This document shows positions 1 through 6,741 of a stretch of 17,888 bases of DNA, piece by piece. Each line of letters opens with the position of its first letter. Positions within the stretch are counted from its first letter, which is position 1. The stretch is from an uncultured Myxococcales bacterium (GTDB taxonomy: Bacteria; Myxococcota_A; UBA9042; DTJE01): positions 1 through 17,888 of the forward strand of contig CALJUR010000025.1 in the NCBI GenBank assembly GCA_937975765.1, in the 5' to 3' direction. The position numbers were made by a program, and so were the translations under genes. A model generated the notes under the pieces. That model did not search any database, was not told where the DNA came from, and worked only from the letters and a program-made list of their open reading frames with translations.

Positions 1-243
1 GACAGCGACCGGCCAGCACGTCCAGGTTTACGCGGTTTCTCGTGATCGGCGACAGAAACTCCCCGCCAGTCCAGTCCCAACAAAGAATTCGCACTTGACG
101 CGCGGGAACGGCCCTTTGGCGACCAGGACCGTCGCCGGACGGAACCGGACCCAGCCTGGAGTCGTCGGACGGTAAAAAAGGGGCAAATGGCGAGCCCAGG
201 ATCGCTCTCCGGTGCGCCTGCTACATGGGTCCGCTGTTCGAGG

Positions 244-414
244 ATGTAGCAGATCATGTAGCAGCCCCCCAACGGCCCTCCCCGGGCCGCGCGGAGTGCC
301 GGACGCGGGATCCGCCAAGTCTAATGCGGGCGGGGACCTCGCCGGCCACCCCGACCAGGCACGCCCACCAAAAGCCCCGGGCCCCCGGGAAAGCTGCTAC
401 CCGATTTGCTACCC
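244..414. repeat. 22-bp imperfect inverted repeat pair carrying paired GTAGCA motifs
   Basis: The 22-mer at 244-265 and the reverse complement of 393-414 match at 17 of 22 positions. Each arm contains GTAGCA twice, 12 bp apart, separated by the shared core ATC. An extra inverted copy of the first 9-mer (CTGCTACAT) sits at 218-226. The two arms face each other across 127 bp, beside the 3' end of tRNA-Phe. Spaced direct and inverted copies of a short motif near a tRNA resemble recombinase arm-type sites or repressor operators. That reading is inference, since no recombinase gene is visible. Confidence 0.55.
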
Positions 415-471
415 TTTGAGTGGCTTTTCGGCCGGTTTTCGGCCCGTTCCAGCCTCACCGGGCACAGGGAG

Positions 472-491
472 ACCCCGCCGGGGTTTCCTTT
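472..491 (+). terminator. Candidate hairpin terminator
   Basis: A perfect 5-bp stem ACCCC/GGGGT with loop GCC (472-484) is followed on the plus strand by TTCCTTT. The stem is short and the T tract is interrupted, so it would be a weak rho-independent terminator for transcription arriving from the left. Read on the minus strand, after tRNA-Phe, the stem has no following U tract, so it is a poor terminator for the tRNA. Confidence 0.25.
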
Positions 492-512
492 GAAATTCGT
501 GTGTCTGCTGGG

Positions 513-585
513 TGCCCAGGGGCGGAATTGAACCACCGACACGGGGATTTTCAGTCCCCTGCTCTACCGACTGAGCTACCTGGGC
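513..585 (-). tRNA. tRNA-Phe (anticodon GAA)
   Basis: The minus strand folds into a complete 73-nt cloverleaf. It has acceptor stem GCCCAGG/CCTGGGC, D stem GCTC/GAGC, anticodon stem GGGGA/TCCCC with loop CTGAAAA (anticodon GAA), variable loop GTGTC, and T stem GGTGG/CCGCC (one G-U pair) with loop TTCAATT. The discriminator is A. The next bases are CCCA rather than CCA, so the CCA end is probably added after transcription. The gene is divergent from tRNA-Pro and has its own promoter at 605-634. Confidence 0.97.
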
Positions 586-604
586 GTCGGTACAAAGGCG
601 GCAC

Positions 605-634
605 TTTCTAGCGCGATCCGGTCCCGGGTGTCAA
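605..634 (-). promoter_or_regulatory. Sigma70-type promoter of tRNA-Phe
   Basis: On the minus strand a perfect -35 box TTGACA (634-629) is followed by an 18-nt spacer and a -10 box TAGAAA (610-605; 4 of 6). The predicted start near 598 would give a leader of about 12 nt before the mature tRNA 5' end at 585. Confidence 0.65.
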
Positions 635-676
635 GGCGAAGTTTCGGCACATCCCGGCGCGCTTCGACGGTCCACC

Positions 677-705
677 TTGTCCGGCACCCTCGAGCCGGGT
701 AGAAT
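677..705 (+). promoter_or_regulatory. Sigma70-type promoter of tRNA-Pro
   Basis: A -35 box TTGTCC (677-682; 4 of 6) is followed by a 17-nt spacer and a -10 box TAGAAT (700-705; 5 of 6). Transcription would begin near 712, ten bases before the mature tRNA 5' end. It is back-to-back with the tRNA-Phe promoter. Confidence 0.6.
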
Positions 706-721
706 CGCGCCGCCTTGACCC

Positions 722-795
722 CGGGGAGTAGCGCAGCCTGGTAGCGCACCTGCTTTGGGAGCAGGACGTCGGCAGTTCGAATCTGCTCTCCCCGA
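722..795 (+). tRNA. tRNA-Pro (anticodon TGG)
   Basis: A complete 74-nt cloverleaf: acceptor stem CGGGGAG/CTCCCCG, D stem GCGC/GCGC, anticodon stem CCTGC/GCAGG with loop TTTGGGA (anticodon TGG at 756-758), variable loop ACGTC, T stem GGCAG/CTGCT with loop TTCGAAT, discriminator A. CCA is not encoded (ACCG follows). From the anticodon to 4 nt past its 3' end it is duplicated exactly at 12056-12098, which makes this tRNA the candidate attachment site of the region to its right. Confidence 0.97.
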
Positions 796-799
796 CCGG
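757..799 (+). repeat. 43-bp direct repeat, left copy (candidate attL in tRNA-Pro)
   Basis: Bases 757-799 are identical to 12056-12098 (offset 11299). Flanking bases 756 and 800 differ from their counterparts. The repeat begins inside the anticodon and ends 4 nt beyond the mature tRNA. Tyrosine-recombinase islands typically duplicate such a stretch, from the anticodon or T arm to the 3' end, when they integrate into a tRNA gene and keep it functional. Confidence 0.85.
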
Positions 800-970
800 G
801 TTTCCATCTCGTACGCGAACGCCTGAACCGTCACCGGATCGTGGCTGCGCCTGGAATCGCAAGGCCGGCCTAAACGGAAGGCTGCCGGTCGATGGTCAAG
901 CACCGTCGTTTCGCGGGTGCGAGTTCTTCGTCTTCCGAGGGTATCGGTTCTCGGTCGGGCGACTTGGAGG

Positions 971-1000
971 TTGACTTCAGGTCGCGAACTAGGGTCGAAT
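971..1000 (+). promoter_or_regulatory. Weak promoter candidate for the giant-gene operon
   Basis: TTGACT (971-976; 5 of 6) is followed by an 18-nt spacer and TCGAAT (995-1000; 4 of 6, lacking the conserved second-position A). It is the best sigma70-like pair I found between the tRNA and the operon. An alternative sigma factor is equally possible. Confidence 0.22.
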
Positions 1001-1037
1001 CCATCGACGATGACCATCGGCTTTCCCTGCAGGCCTT

Positions 1038-1054
1038 CCCGGCGATTCGCCGGG
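1038..1054 (+). promoter_or_regulatory. Leader hairpin upstream of the first giant gene
   Basis: CCCGGCG and CGCCGGG form a perfect 7-bp GC stem with loop ATT, 68 bp before the chosen start codon. It is followed by GGTTTG, not a T run, so it does not look like a terminator. In the mRNA it could stabilise the 5' end or influence translation. The function is inferred. Confidence 0.35.
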
Positions 1055-1113
1055 GGTTTGCGTCGGGTTCGGCGTTCATCATGGTTCATGGAAACGGGGA
1101 ACGAATCCTGAAC

Positions 1114-1117
1114 GAGG
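1114..1117 (+). promoter_or_regulatory. Shine-Dalgarno site deciding the start at 1123
   Basis: GAGG lies 5 nt before ATG 1123, the start from which a lipoprotein signal peptide reads immediately. The alternative in-frame ATGs at 892 and 1081 give N-termini that fit a signal peptide less well. Confidence 0.5.
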
Positions 1118-1122
1118 TTGAG

Positions 1123-4100
1123 ATGGCATGCCCTGGACGGGTTTCGACAGATCTGTGGAGAGCGGTTGCGATTCTCGCGGGAGCCTGGGTGGTTGCGTGC
1201 GGCTCGACGTCCGGTTCCCCTGTCGATGCAAGCGCAGACAGGCAGGACTTCGCTGGCGCGGATGGGCAGGTCATCGTTCCCTGCGACAACGACGAGCAGT
1301 GCCGTGAGCACGAACGCTCCGAAGGGAGACTCGTCGGGCCTTGCCGGGAATCTGTGTGCGGGCAGGAGGGGCACTGCGAAACCTACGTGATCCCCGACGG
1401 AGTGCCATGCAACGACGGGCTTGCGTGCACGACGGGAGCAACCTGCCTGGAAGGCGAATGTCACGCCATTGAGACGCTGGACTGCGATGACGGTATCCCG
1501 TGCACGAGCGACTTCTGTCGGGAACCCGATGGATGCGTGCACGAAGTGACCGGCGCCGCGGCTTGCGACGATGGAAACGCCTGCACCGAGGAGGTGTGCG
1601 ATCCGTTCACGGGATGTCGAAACCCTCCCTTGAACTGCGACGATGGCATCCCGTGCACCGCGGATTCCTGCGAAACCGCCTACGGATGCCGTCACGAACC
1701 CGGAGACTGCAGTGACGGGAACGCCTGCAACGGCCTGGAGGTCTGCGACCCCGTCCTGGGATGTCGCGCCGGAACTCCCGTCACCTGCGCTCCGGTCGAT
1801 GCGTGCCACGAACCGGGCATCTGCAGCCCGGCGACCGGGACCTGCACGCAGCCGCAACGTCCCGACGGGTCGTCGTGTGACGATGGAGACCCATGCACCC
1901 GCGTCGACCTGTGCCACGTAGGTTCCTGCGAGGGATTCGATCCCGTGATCTGCCCGGTCGAGGATGCATGCCACGGTCCGGGCGAATGCGACACGGCGAC
2001 CGGTCAATGCCTCTGGCCGACACTGGATGATGGCACGGAGTGCGACGACGGGAGTCGATGTACCGAGGGAGATGTCTGCCTGGCAGGAACGTGCATCAAC
2101 TCCGTATCGCTTGCCTGCGACGACGGGATTCCGGACACCATCGACTGGTGCGATCCGTCCTCGGGATGCATCCATTCCTCGGACCGCGGGACCTGTGATC
2201 TCCCTGTCGAGATCACGGCGTCCGAAGGCAGCCAAACCCTTCCTGTCAACCTCTCCGGGGCCGGTGCCGATTCCACTTCCTCCCTTTGTGCTGCTTCGGC
2301 CGGATCGGATCGTGTCCACCGTTTCATCCTCGACCGTCCAGCGACGTTCTCGGCGACCCTGACCGCCTCGGGCTGGCTGGGACCCGTGCTCTACCTCAAG
2401 CGGGGGGGCTGCAATGACGGGGTCGAGGTCGATTGTGTCAGCGGTATCCAGGGCGCGGTCCTGGCCGAACGCCTGCTCGATGCCGGCACCTACTACCTGA
2501 TCGCTGACGCACGGTCCTCCGGGGCGGGTGCAAGCACTCTCCTCGTGAACTTCCAGAGCGCCTGCCGGCTGGTCGACTGCGACGATGGCAATCCCTGTAC
2601 CGGCGACATCTGCGACGCCCCCTCCGGCACGTGCAGCCATGCAACGAAGTCGGACGGGGCTCCTTGCGATACCGATCGTTGCCTGGTGGGCGGGACCTGC
2701 ATCGCAGGATCGTGCCTCGACGGGCATGCGACCGATTGCGACGATGGCAATCCCGATACCGCGGACCGCTGCGATGCCCGGGTCGGATGCGTGCACGAAG
2801 GAGGAGGCGAATCGTGCATCGGGGCGACCCTCGTCACGCCTGCCGCCCTGGGGGCCGTCGCGGGAGACTCGCGCAACGCCGCGGATGACCTTTCGGCAAG
2901 CTGCGGAGGTGCCGGAGCGCCCGACGTCGTCTACCAGTTCACCCTCGATCGCCCCACCTTCGTGACGGCGACGGTGGTCGAAGCCGAATGGAGGCACGTC
3001 CTTTCCTTCCGCCACTCCGACTGCGGCAGCGGTGCCGAACTGGGGTGCTCCCGGGGCGAATCCGGGCGGCCGGCGGTGCTCGCGGCCCTGCTGCCCGCCG
3101 GACCGGCATTCCTGGTGGTGGACGGGAGGGCGGGTGACGATGCAGGCACATTCCTGGTCCGGTTGGACATTGCTGCCTGCGTCCCCGATTGCGGACACCG
3201 GGTCTGCGGCACCGACCCAGTCTGCGGCCTTTCCTGTGGCGAATGCCCTCCCGAGCAGTCCTGCCACGAAGGGGCGTGCAGGGCGGATGCAGCCTGCGAG
3301 GTGATCGGCTGGTCCGGTTGCTGCCAGGGCTCTCGACTCCACTGGTGTTCCGGGGGCGAGGCTCGTTCCTTCGATTGCGACGGGATCGTGGCCGCCGACG
3401 TCCAGCCATGCGGATACGATGCCTCGATGGGCCGTTTCGACTGCGGCCGCAAAGACCCGCTTCCCGATGGCATGACAGGGGAATGTCCCTGGTCCTGCGC
3501 CCCGACATCCTCCTGCGAGGACCTGGGTCGCTCCTGCGGCCCGCATCCCGAATGCCCTGGGCTGACCTGCGGGGCGTGCGAGGCTGGAAGTTACTGCCAG
3601 GAGGGCACCTGTGCCGCCTGCCTGGACTCCTGCGGTGGAAGAGTGTGCGGACCCAGCACATGCCCGGAGGTGTCGTGCGGGGAGTGCGAACCCGGGATGA
3701 TCTGTGACGGCGGCGACTGCGTCTCGTGCACACCCGACTGCACGGAACGCCACTGCGGGATGGACCCGCTGTGCCCGGTGTCCTGTGGCGACTGCCCAGA
3801 GGACTCCTTCTGCGCGGAAGGAACCTGCAGGCACCTGCCGTCGTGCCTCTTCCCGATTGCAGTCGCATGCGGAGAGACTGCCTCCGGCGACACGTCGGGC
3901 GTGCCCAGCATCACGAATTCGTACGGCTGCCTGGGTTCGGACGAGACGGGGGGCGAACAGGTCTACGCACTGTCGCCTGCGACCCCGGTTTCGGTGCGTG
4001 TTACCCTGCGATCAAGTGGTGCCGACCTGGATCTCGTGGTGCTGGACGGCGGGTGCGATTCGAACACCTGCCTGGCGCGATCGGCAACGACCCTCGAGGA

Positions 4101-6726
4101 ATCGCTGGCTTTCGACGCGGGACCCGGAGGCGTGTCGTATCTGATCGTCGAAGGGTACCATGGTGCGGCGGGCGCATACGATCTCGAAATCGCTTGCGAA
4201 CCCCGATGCGTACCTGACTGTTCAGGCGTCGTCTGCGGTGCCGACCCGGTCTGCGGGACCGGATCCTGCGGGGAATGCGAGGCCGGAACTGCCTGCATTC
4301 AGGGAGCCTGTGCCGTGCCCGCCTGCCTCCAGCACAAGGACTGCCCTGACGGCTCCGTCTGCCAGGAATACCAGTGCATCGAGGTTGCATGCTCAAGCCA
4401 ACTCGACTGTGATTCAAGCCGGTCGCTGTGCAACGCGGGCCTGGCTCAATGTGCCGAATGCCTCGCCCCGGCCGACTGCGGAGACGAGGCTTCGTTCGCC
4501 TGCGAGAGCGGCCGATGCCGCCTGTCATGCATCGAGGACCCGCGCGAGCCGGATGACACCATCGCCAGCGCGACGCCCCTGGCGGCAGGAGACCTTGTCT
4601 CCGGGCTGACTCTTTGCGGTGCCGGCGCGCAGGACCATTTCCTGGTTCGACTGGAGGCACTGAACCGGTACGTCTTCGACGTTCGCTCGTCACCGGACCG
4701 GGGCGCAACCGAGGTCCTGTTGCACCGCGCCACGTCGCCGGACGAAACCGTCGCCACGGGAGTTCGAACGTCCGACGGATGGCGGATCACTCACGACGTG
4801 GGTGCCGCCGACGCGGGCGACTACCGGTTGGTCGTTCGCGGGGCCCTGGATGGCGGCCTGATCCGCCTGTATGACCTCTCCATGACATCGTCCGCGCTCT
4901 CCTGCACGGTCGCCTCGGACTGCGGGGGGATTCCGGTCTGCCACGACGGGCGCTGCGTCGGTTGCGGGAACGACCTCGACTGTCCGACGACCGGGGTCTG
5001 CCAGGCCGAGACCTGCCAGGAGGACTGTCCACCCGACGCCTGGGAGACGAACCACACGAAGGAGACTGCCGCGGTGGTCGGACCGGGCATCCATGACCTC
5101 GTGCTCTGCCAGACCACCCGGCCGGAAACCTGGTTCCGGGTGGACCTGGTCGCGGGGCAGAGGATCGACGTCCTTCTCGGATTCGTGGATTCACGGATGG
5201 ATATCAATGCCAGGCTCGAAGACGCTTCGGGCAACCGGCTCGACTACTCGACGGGATACACCGACCAGGAGGATCTGCGGTACACGGCATCGGCGGACGG
5301 ACCCGTCTTCCTGCGCGTCTACCGGTACTCGGGCACCCGGGCATCCTGCCGGGTGTCCATCCGCATCGACTCCGAATGCGTCCTGGATTCCCATTGTCTC
5401 GCGGGAAGCATCTGCGCGGACTCCAGGTGCGTTACGGGCTGCCGCCAGGACGCCCAGTGCGCAGCGGGCCGGGTGTGCCTGCGCGACACCTGCATCCTTC
5501 CCGGATGCCTGGTGCACACGGACTGTCCGGTCGGGCAGGCGTGCCTGGACTATTCCTGCCTCCCCACACGGTGCTCGGCAGAGGCCGATTGCGCTGGACT
5601 GCTGCTTCATTGCGACCCGGGGACGGGAGAATGCGTACCGTGCACCACGGACGATCACTGCGCCCTGGACGGAGAGGTGTGCGTTTCCGCGCGCTGCGTG
5701 TTCCGATGCGACGAGGATCGGTTCGAGGAAAACGACTCGCAGAACGCCGCCATCCCGGTTGGACTTGGAATCCATGACCTGGCGATCTGCGAACCCACGG
5801 GAACCGAGGAGGACTGGTTCGCGATCCAGGTCCCCGATCGCCATGCGCTCAGGGTGGCGCTGGACTACGATCGATACGATGCCGACGTCGATCTTCGGCT
5901 CTACAACACCAGCGGCAGTTCGATCGCATCATCGACCGGGTCGACCGATCACGAAGAGGTTACCTATGCTGTGACCTCCGACTCGACCCTGTTCGTCCGG
6001 GCCTACACGTCCGGCCTGGGCTCCGCCACGTATCGCATGTCGTCCGAGATCGTTCCCGTGGACTGCGCAGGAGACGACCATTGCGACCCGGGCGAGATCT
6101 GCACGAACCGGGTCTGCGTGGAGGGGTGCCGTTCCGATTCCGACTGCGTCGTGGCCGAGATCTGCCGGAGTTCTCGCTGTGTCGTGGGGTGCCGCTCGAA
6201 CACCGACTGCCCCGCCGGCGAGGTCTGCCTGTCCTATGCATGCCAGCCCGGATGCCGCAGCGACCTGGAGTGCCCGGAGGCACACGTCTGCAGCACCAAC
6301 AAGTGCCTGCCGCTTCCCGGTGACACCTGCGGAACCGCGCCGGTGGTGGAACTGCCGTCCCTGGTGCTGAGCGACATCTCGATCTCGGAATACGAGGCGG
6401 ACGTCGCCCTGGTCGATTCGGCGTGCACGGGCTTCACGACCAGCGGGCGCGACGCGGTGTATGCGATCCCGGTGCAGGAGGGCCAGAAGTTGACGGTTCG
6501 AGTCACCAGCACGTTCGACGCGACGATCTACCTGCTGGATCGTTGCGACGCGCCGGTGATGCCGGCATCGGCCTGCCTGGCGGGCGTCGATCAGACGTTC
6601 TCCAGCGGGAACGAGAACCTGTCGTTCACGGCCCCCGCGGACAGGACCTACTACCTGGTCATCGACCACTTCGGCGTGATGGGTCCTCCCGGCGGAACGT
6701 TCGACATCTCGCTGAGCATCCAGTGA
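1123..6726 (+). CDS. Giant cysteine-rich multi-PPC surface lipoprotein (1867 aa)
   Basis: Role unknown; probably an outer-surface adhesin or matrix-like protein. The N-terminus has a signal peptide ending in a lipobox (VVAC, lipid Cys26). The following Gly-Ser lacks an inner-membrane retention Asp, so outer-membrane lipidation is expected. Residues about 54-360 and 481-560 carry roughly twelve CTDC-type repeats (CDDGxxCTxDxCDxxxGC, as in Dictyostelium prestalk proteins). About seven PPC-like beta-sandwich domains follow, near 360-480, 565-684, 907-1025, 1138-1256, 1305-1416, 1531-1646 and 1732-1867. Between them lie two other cysteine modules: CxPDCxxxxCGxDPxCG near 686-725, 797-906 and 1025-1060, and CxxDxDCPxGxxC runs near 1416-1530 and 1646-1731. 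A small separate cysteine domain (WSGCCQG to RFDCG) lies near 724-780. No catalytic domain is visible, although PPC domains usually hang on secreted peptidases; the protease gene starts 15 bp downstream. Family-level calls are confident; function is inference. Confidence 0.9.
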   Translation: MACPGRVSTDLWRAVAILAGAWVVACGSTSGSPVDASADRQDFAGADGQVIVPCDNDEQCREHERSEGRLVGPCRESVCGQEGHCETYVIPDGVPCNDGLACTTGATCLEGECHAIETLDCDDGIPCTSDFCREPDGCVHEVTGAAACDDGNACTEEVCDPFTGCRNPPLNCDDGIPCTADSCETAYGCRHEPGDCSDGNACNGLEVCDPVLGCRAGTPVTCAPVDACHEPGICSPATGTCTQPQRPDGSSCDDGDPCTRVDLCHVGSCEGFDPVICPVEDACHGPGECDTATGQCLWPTLDDGTECDDGSRCTEGDVCLAGTCINSVSLACDDGIPDTIDWCDPSSGCIHSSDRGTCDLPVEITASEGSQTLPVNLSGAGADSTSSLCAASAGSDRVHRFILDRPATFSATLTASGWLGPVLYLKRGGCNDGVEVDCVSGIQGAVLAERLLDAGTYYLIADARSSGAGASTLLVNFQSACRLVDCDDGNPCTGDICDAPSGTCSHATKSDGAPCDTDRCLVGGTCIAGSCLDGHATDCDDGNPDTADRCDARVGCVHEGGGESCIGATLVTPAALGAVAGDSRNAADDLSASCGGAGAPDVVYQFTLDRPTFVTATVVEAEWRHVLSFRHSDCGSGAELGCSRGESGRPAVLAALLPAGPAFLVVDGRAGDDAGTFLVRLDIAACVPDCGHRVCGTDPVCGLSCGECPPEQSCHEGACRADAACEVIGWSGCCQGSRLHWCSGGEARSFDCDGIVAADVQPCGYDASMGRFDCGRKDPLPDGMTGECPWSCAPTSSCEDLGRSCGPHPECPGLTCGACEAGSYCQEGTCAACLDSCGGRVCGPSTCPEVSCGECEPGMICDGGDCVSCTPDCTERHCGMDPLCPVSCGDCPEDSFCAEGTCRHLPSCLFPIAVACGETASGDTSGVPSITNSYGCLGSDETGGEQVYALSPATPVSVRVTLRSSGADLDLVVLDGGCDSNTCLARSATTLEESLAFDAGPGGVSYLIVEGYHGAAGAYDLEIACEPRCVPDCSGVVCGADPVCGTGSCGECEAGTACIQGACAVPACLQHKDCPDGSVCQEYQCIEVACSSQLDCDSSRSLCNAGLAQCAECLAPADCGDEASFACESGRCRLSCIEDPREPDDTIASATPLAAGDLVSGLTLCGAGAQDHFLVRLEALNRYVFDVRSSPDRGATEVLLHRATSPDETVATGVRTSDGWRITHDVGAADAGDYRLVVRGALDGGLIRLYDLSMTSSALSCTVASDCGGIPVCHDGRCVGCGNDLDCPTTGVCQAETCQEDCPPDAWETNHTKETAAVVGPGIHDLVLCQTTRPETWFRVDLVAGQRIDVLLGFVDSRMDINARLEDASGNRLDYSTGYTDQEDLRYTASADGPVFLRVYRYSGTRASCRVSIRIDSECVLDSHCLAGSICADSRCVTGCRQDAQCAAGRVCLRDTCILPGCLVHTDCPVGQACLDYSCLPTRCSAEADCAGLLLHCDPGTGECVPCTTDDHCALDGEVCVSARCVFRCDEDRFEENDSQNAAIPVGLGIHDLAICEPTGTEEDWFAIQVPDRHALRVALDYDRYDADVDLRLYNTSGSSIASSTGSTDHEEVTYAVTSDSTLFVRAYTSGLGSATYRMSSEIVPVDCAGDDHCDPGEICTNRVCVEGCRSDSDCVVAEICRSSRCVVGCRSNTDCPAGEVCLSYACQPGCRSDLECPEAHVCSTNKCLPLPGDTCGTAPVVELPSLVLSDISISEYEADVALVDSACTGFTTSGRDAVYAIPVQEGQKLTVRVTSTFDATIYLLDRCDAPVMPASACLAGVDQTFSSGNENLSFTAPADRTYYLVIDHFGVMGPPGGTFDISLSIQ

Positions 6727-6741
6727 CGGAAGGAGGGGCGC

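Larger units (their letters stand above)
1..512. other. Left-edge region without a convincing gene
   Basis: I see no recognisable coding region here. One plus-strand frame is open from the window edge to a TAA at 173-175 (about 57 codons) and could be the tail of a gene starting outside the window, but its translation resembles no family I know. A minus-strand open frame at 28-318 is Arg/Pro/Gly-rich and looks like an ordinary high-GC chance frame. The stretch does contain a 9-mer present once in one orientation and twice in the other (218-226, 244-252, 256-264), a 22-bp inverted repeat pair, and two short hairpins (430-444 and 472-484). It lies directly off the 3' end of tRNA-Phe, a common place for integrated-element remnants. 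Confidence 0.5.
796..1122 (+). other. Non-coding leader between tRNA-Pro and the first giant gene
   Basis: No gene is supported in this 327-bp stretch. The long plus-strand frame stays open upstream to an ATG at 892, but the residues before 1123 are not protein-like and would place the signal peptide far inside the chain. Visible signals are a weak promoter candidate (971-1000), a perfect 7-bp hairpin (1038-1054), and a 9-bp inverted repeat CGATGGTCA/TGACCATCG at 890-898 and 1011-1019. Confidence 0.5.

Noticed and set aside
430..444. Hairpin GGCCG/CGGCC as a tRNA-Phe terminator
   Set aside because: Read on the minus strand it is followed by AAAAG rather than a U tract, and the stem is only 5 bp.
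892..1122. Upstream extension of the giant lipoprotein to ATG 892 or 1081
   Set aside because: The added residues are Ser/Arg-rich without protein-like pattern and push the signal peptide inward. ATG 1123 has GAGG at 5 nt and leads directly into a lipoprotein signal.
631..3834. Long minus-strand open frame (over 1000 codons) opposite the lipoprotein gene
   Set aside because: It is antisense to a clearly modular cysteine-rich protein, runs across the tRNA-Pro gene, and its translation shows no family motif. High GC and repetitive TGC/GAC codons keep the opposite frame free of stops.
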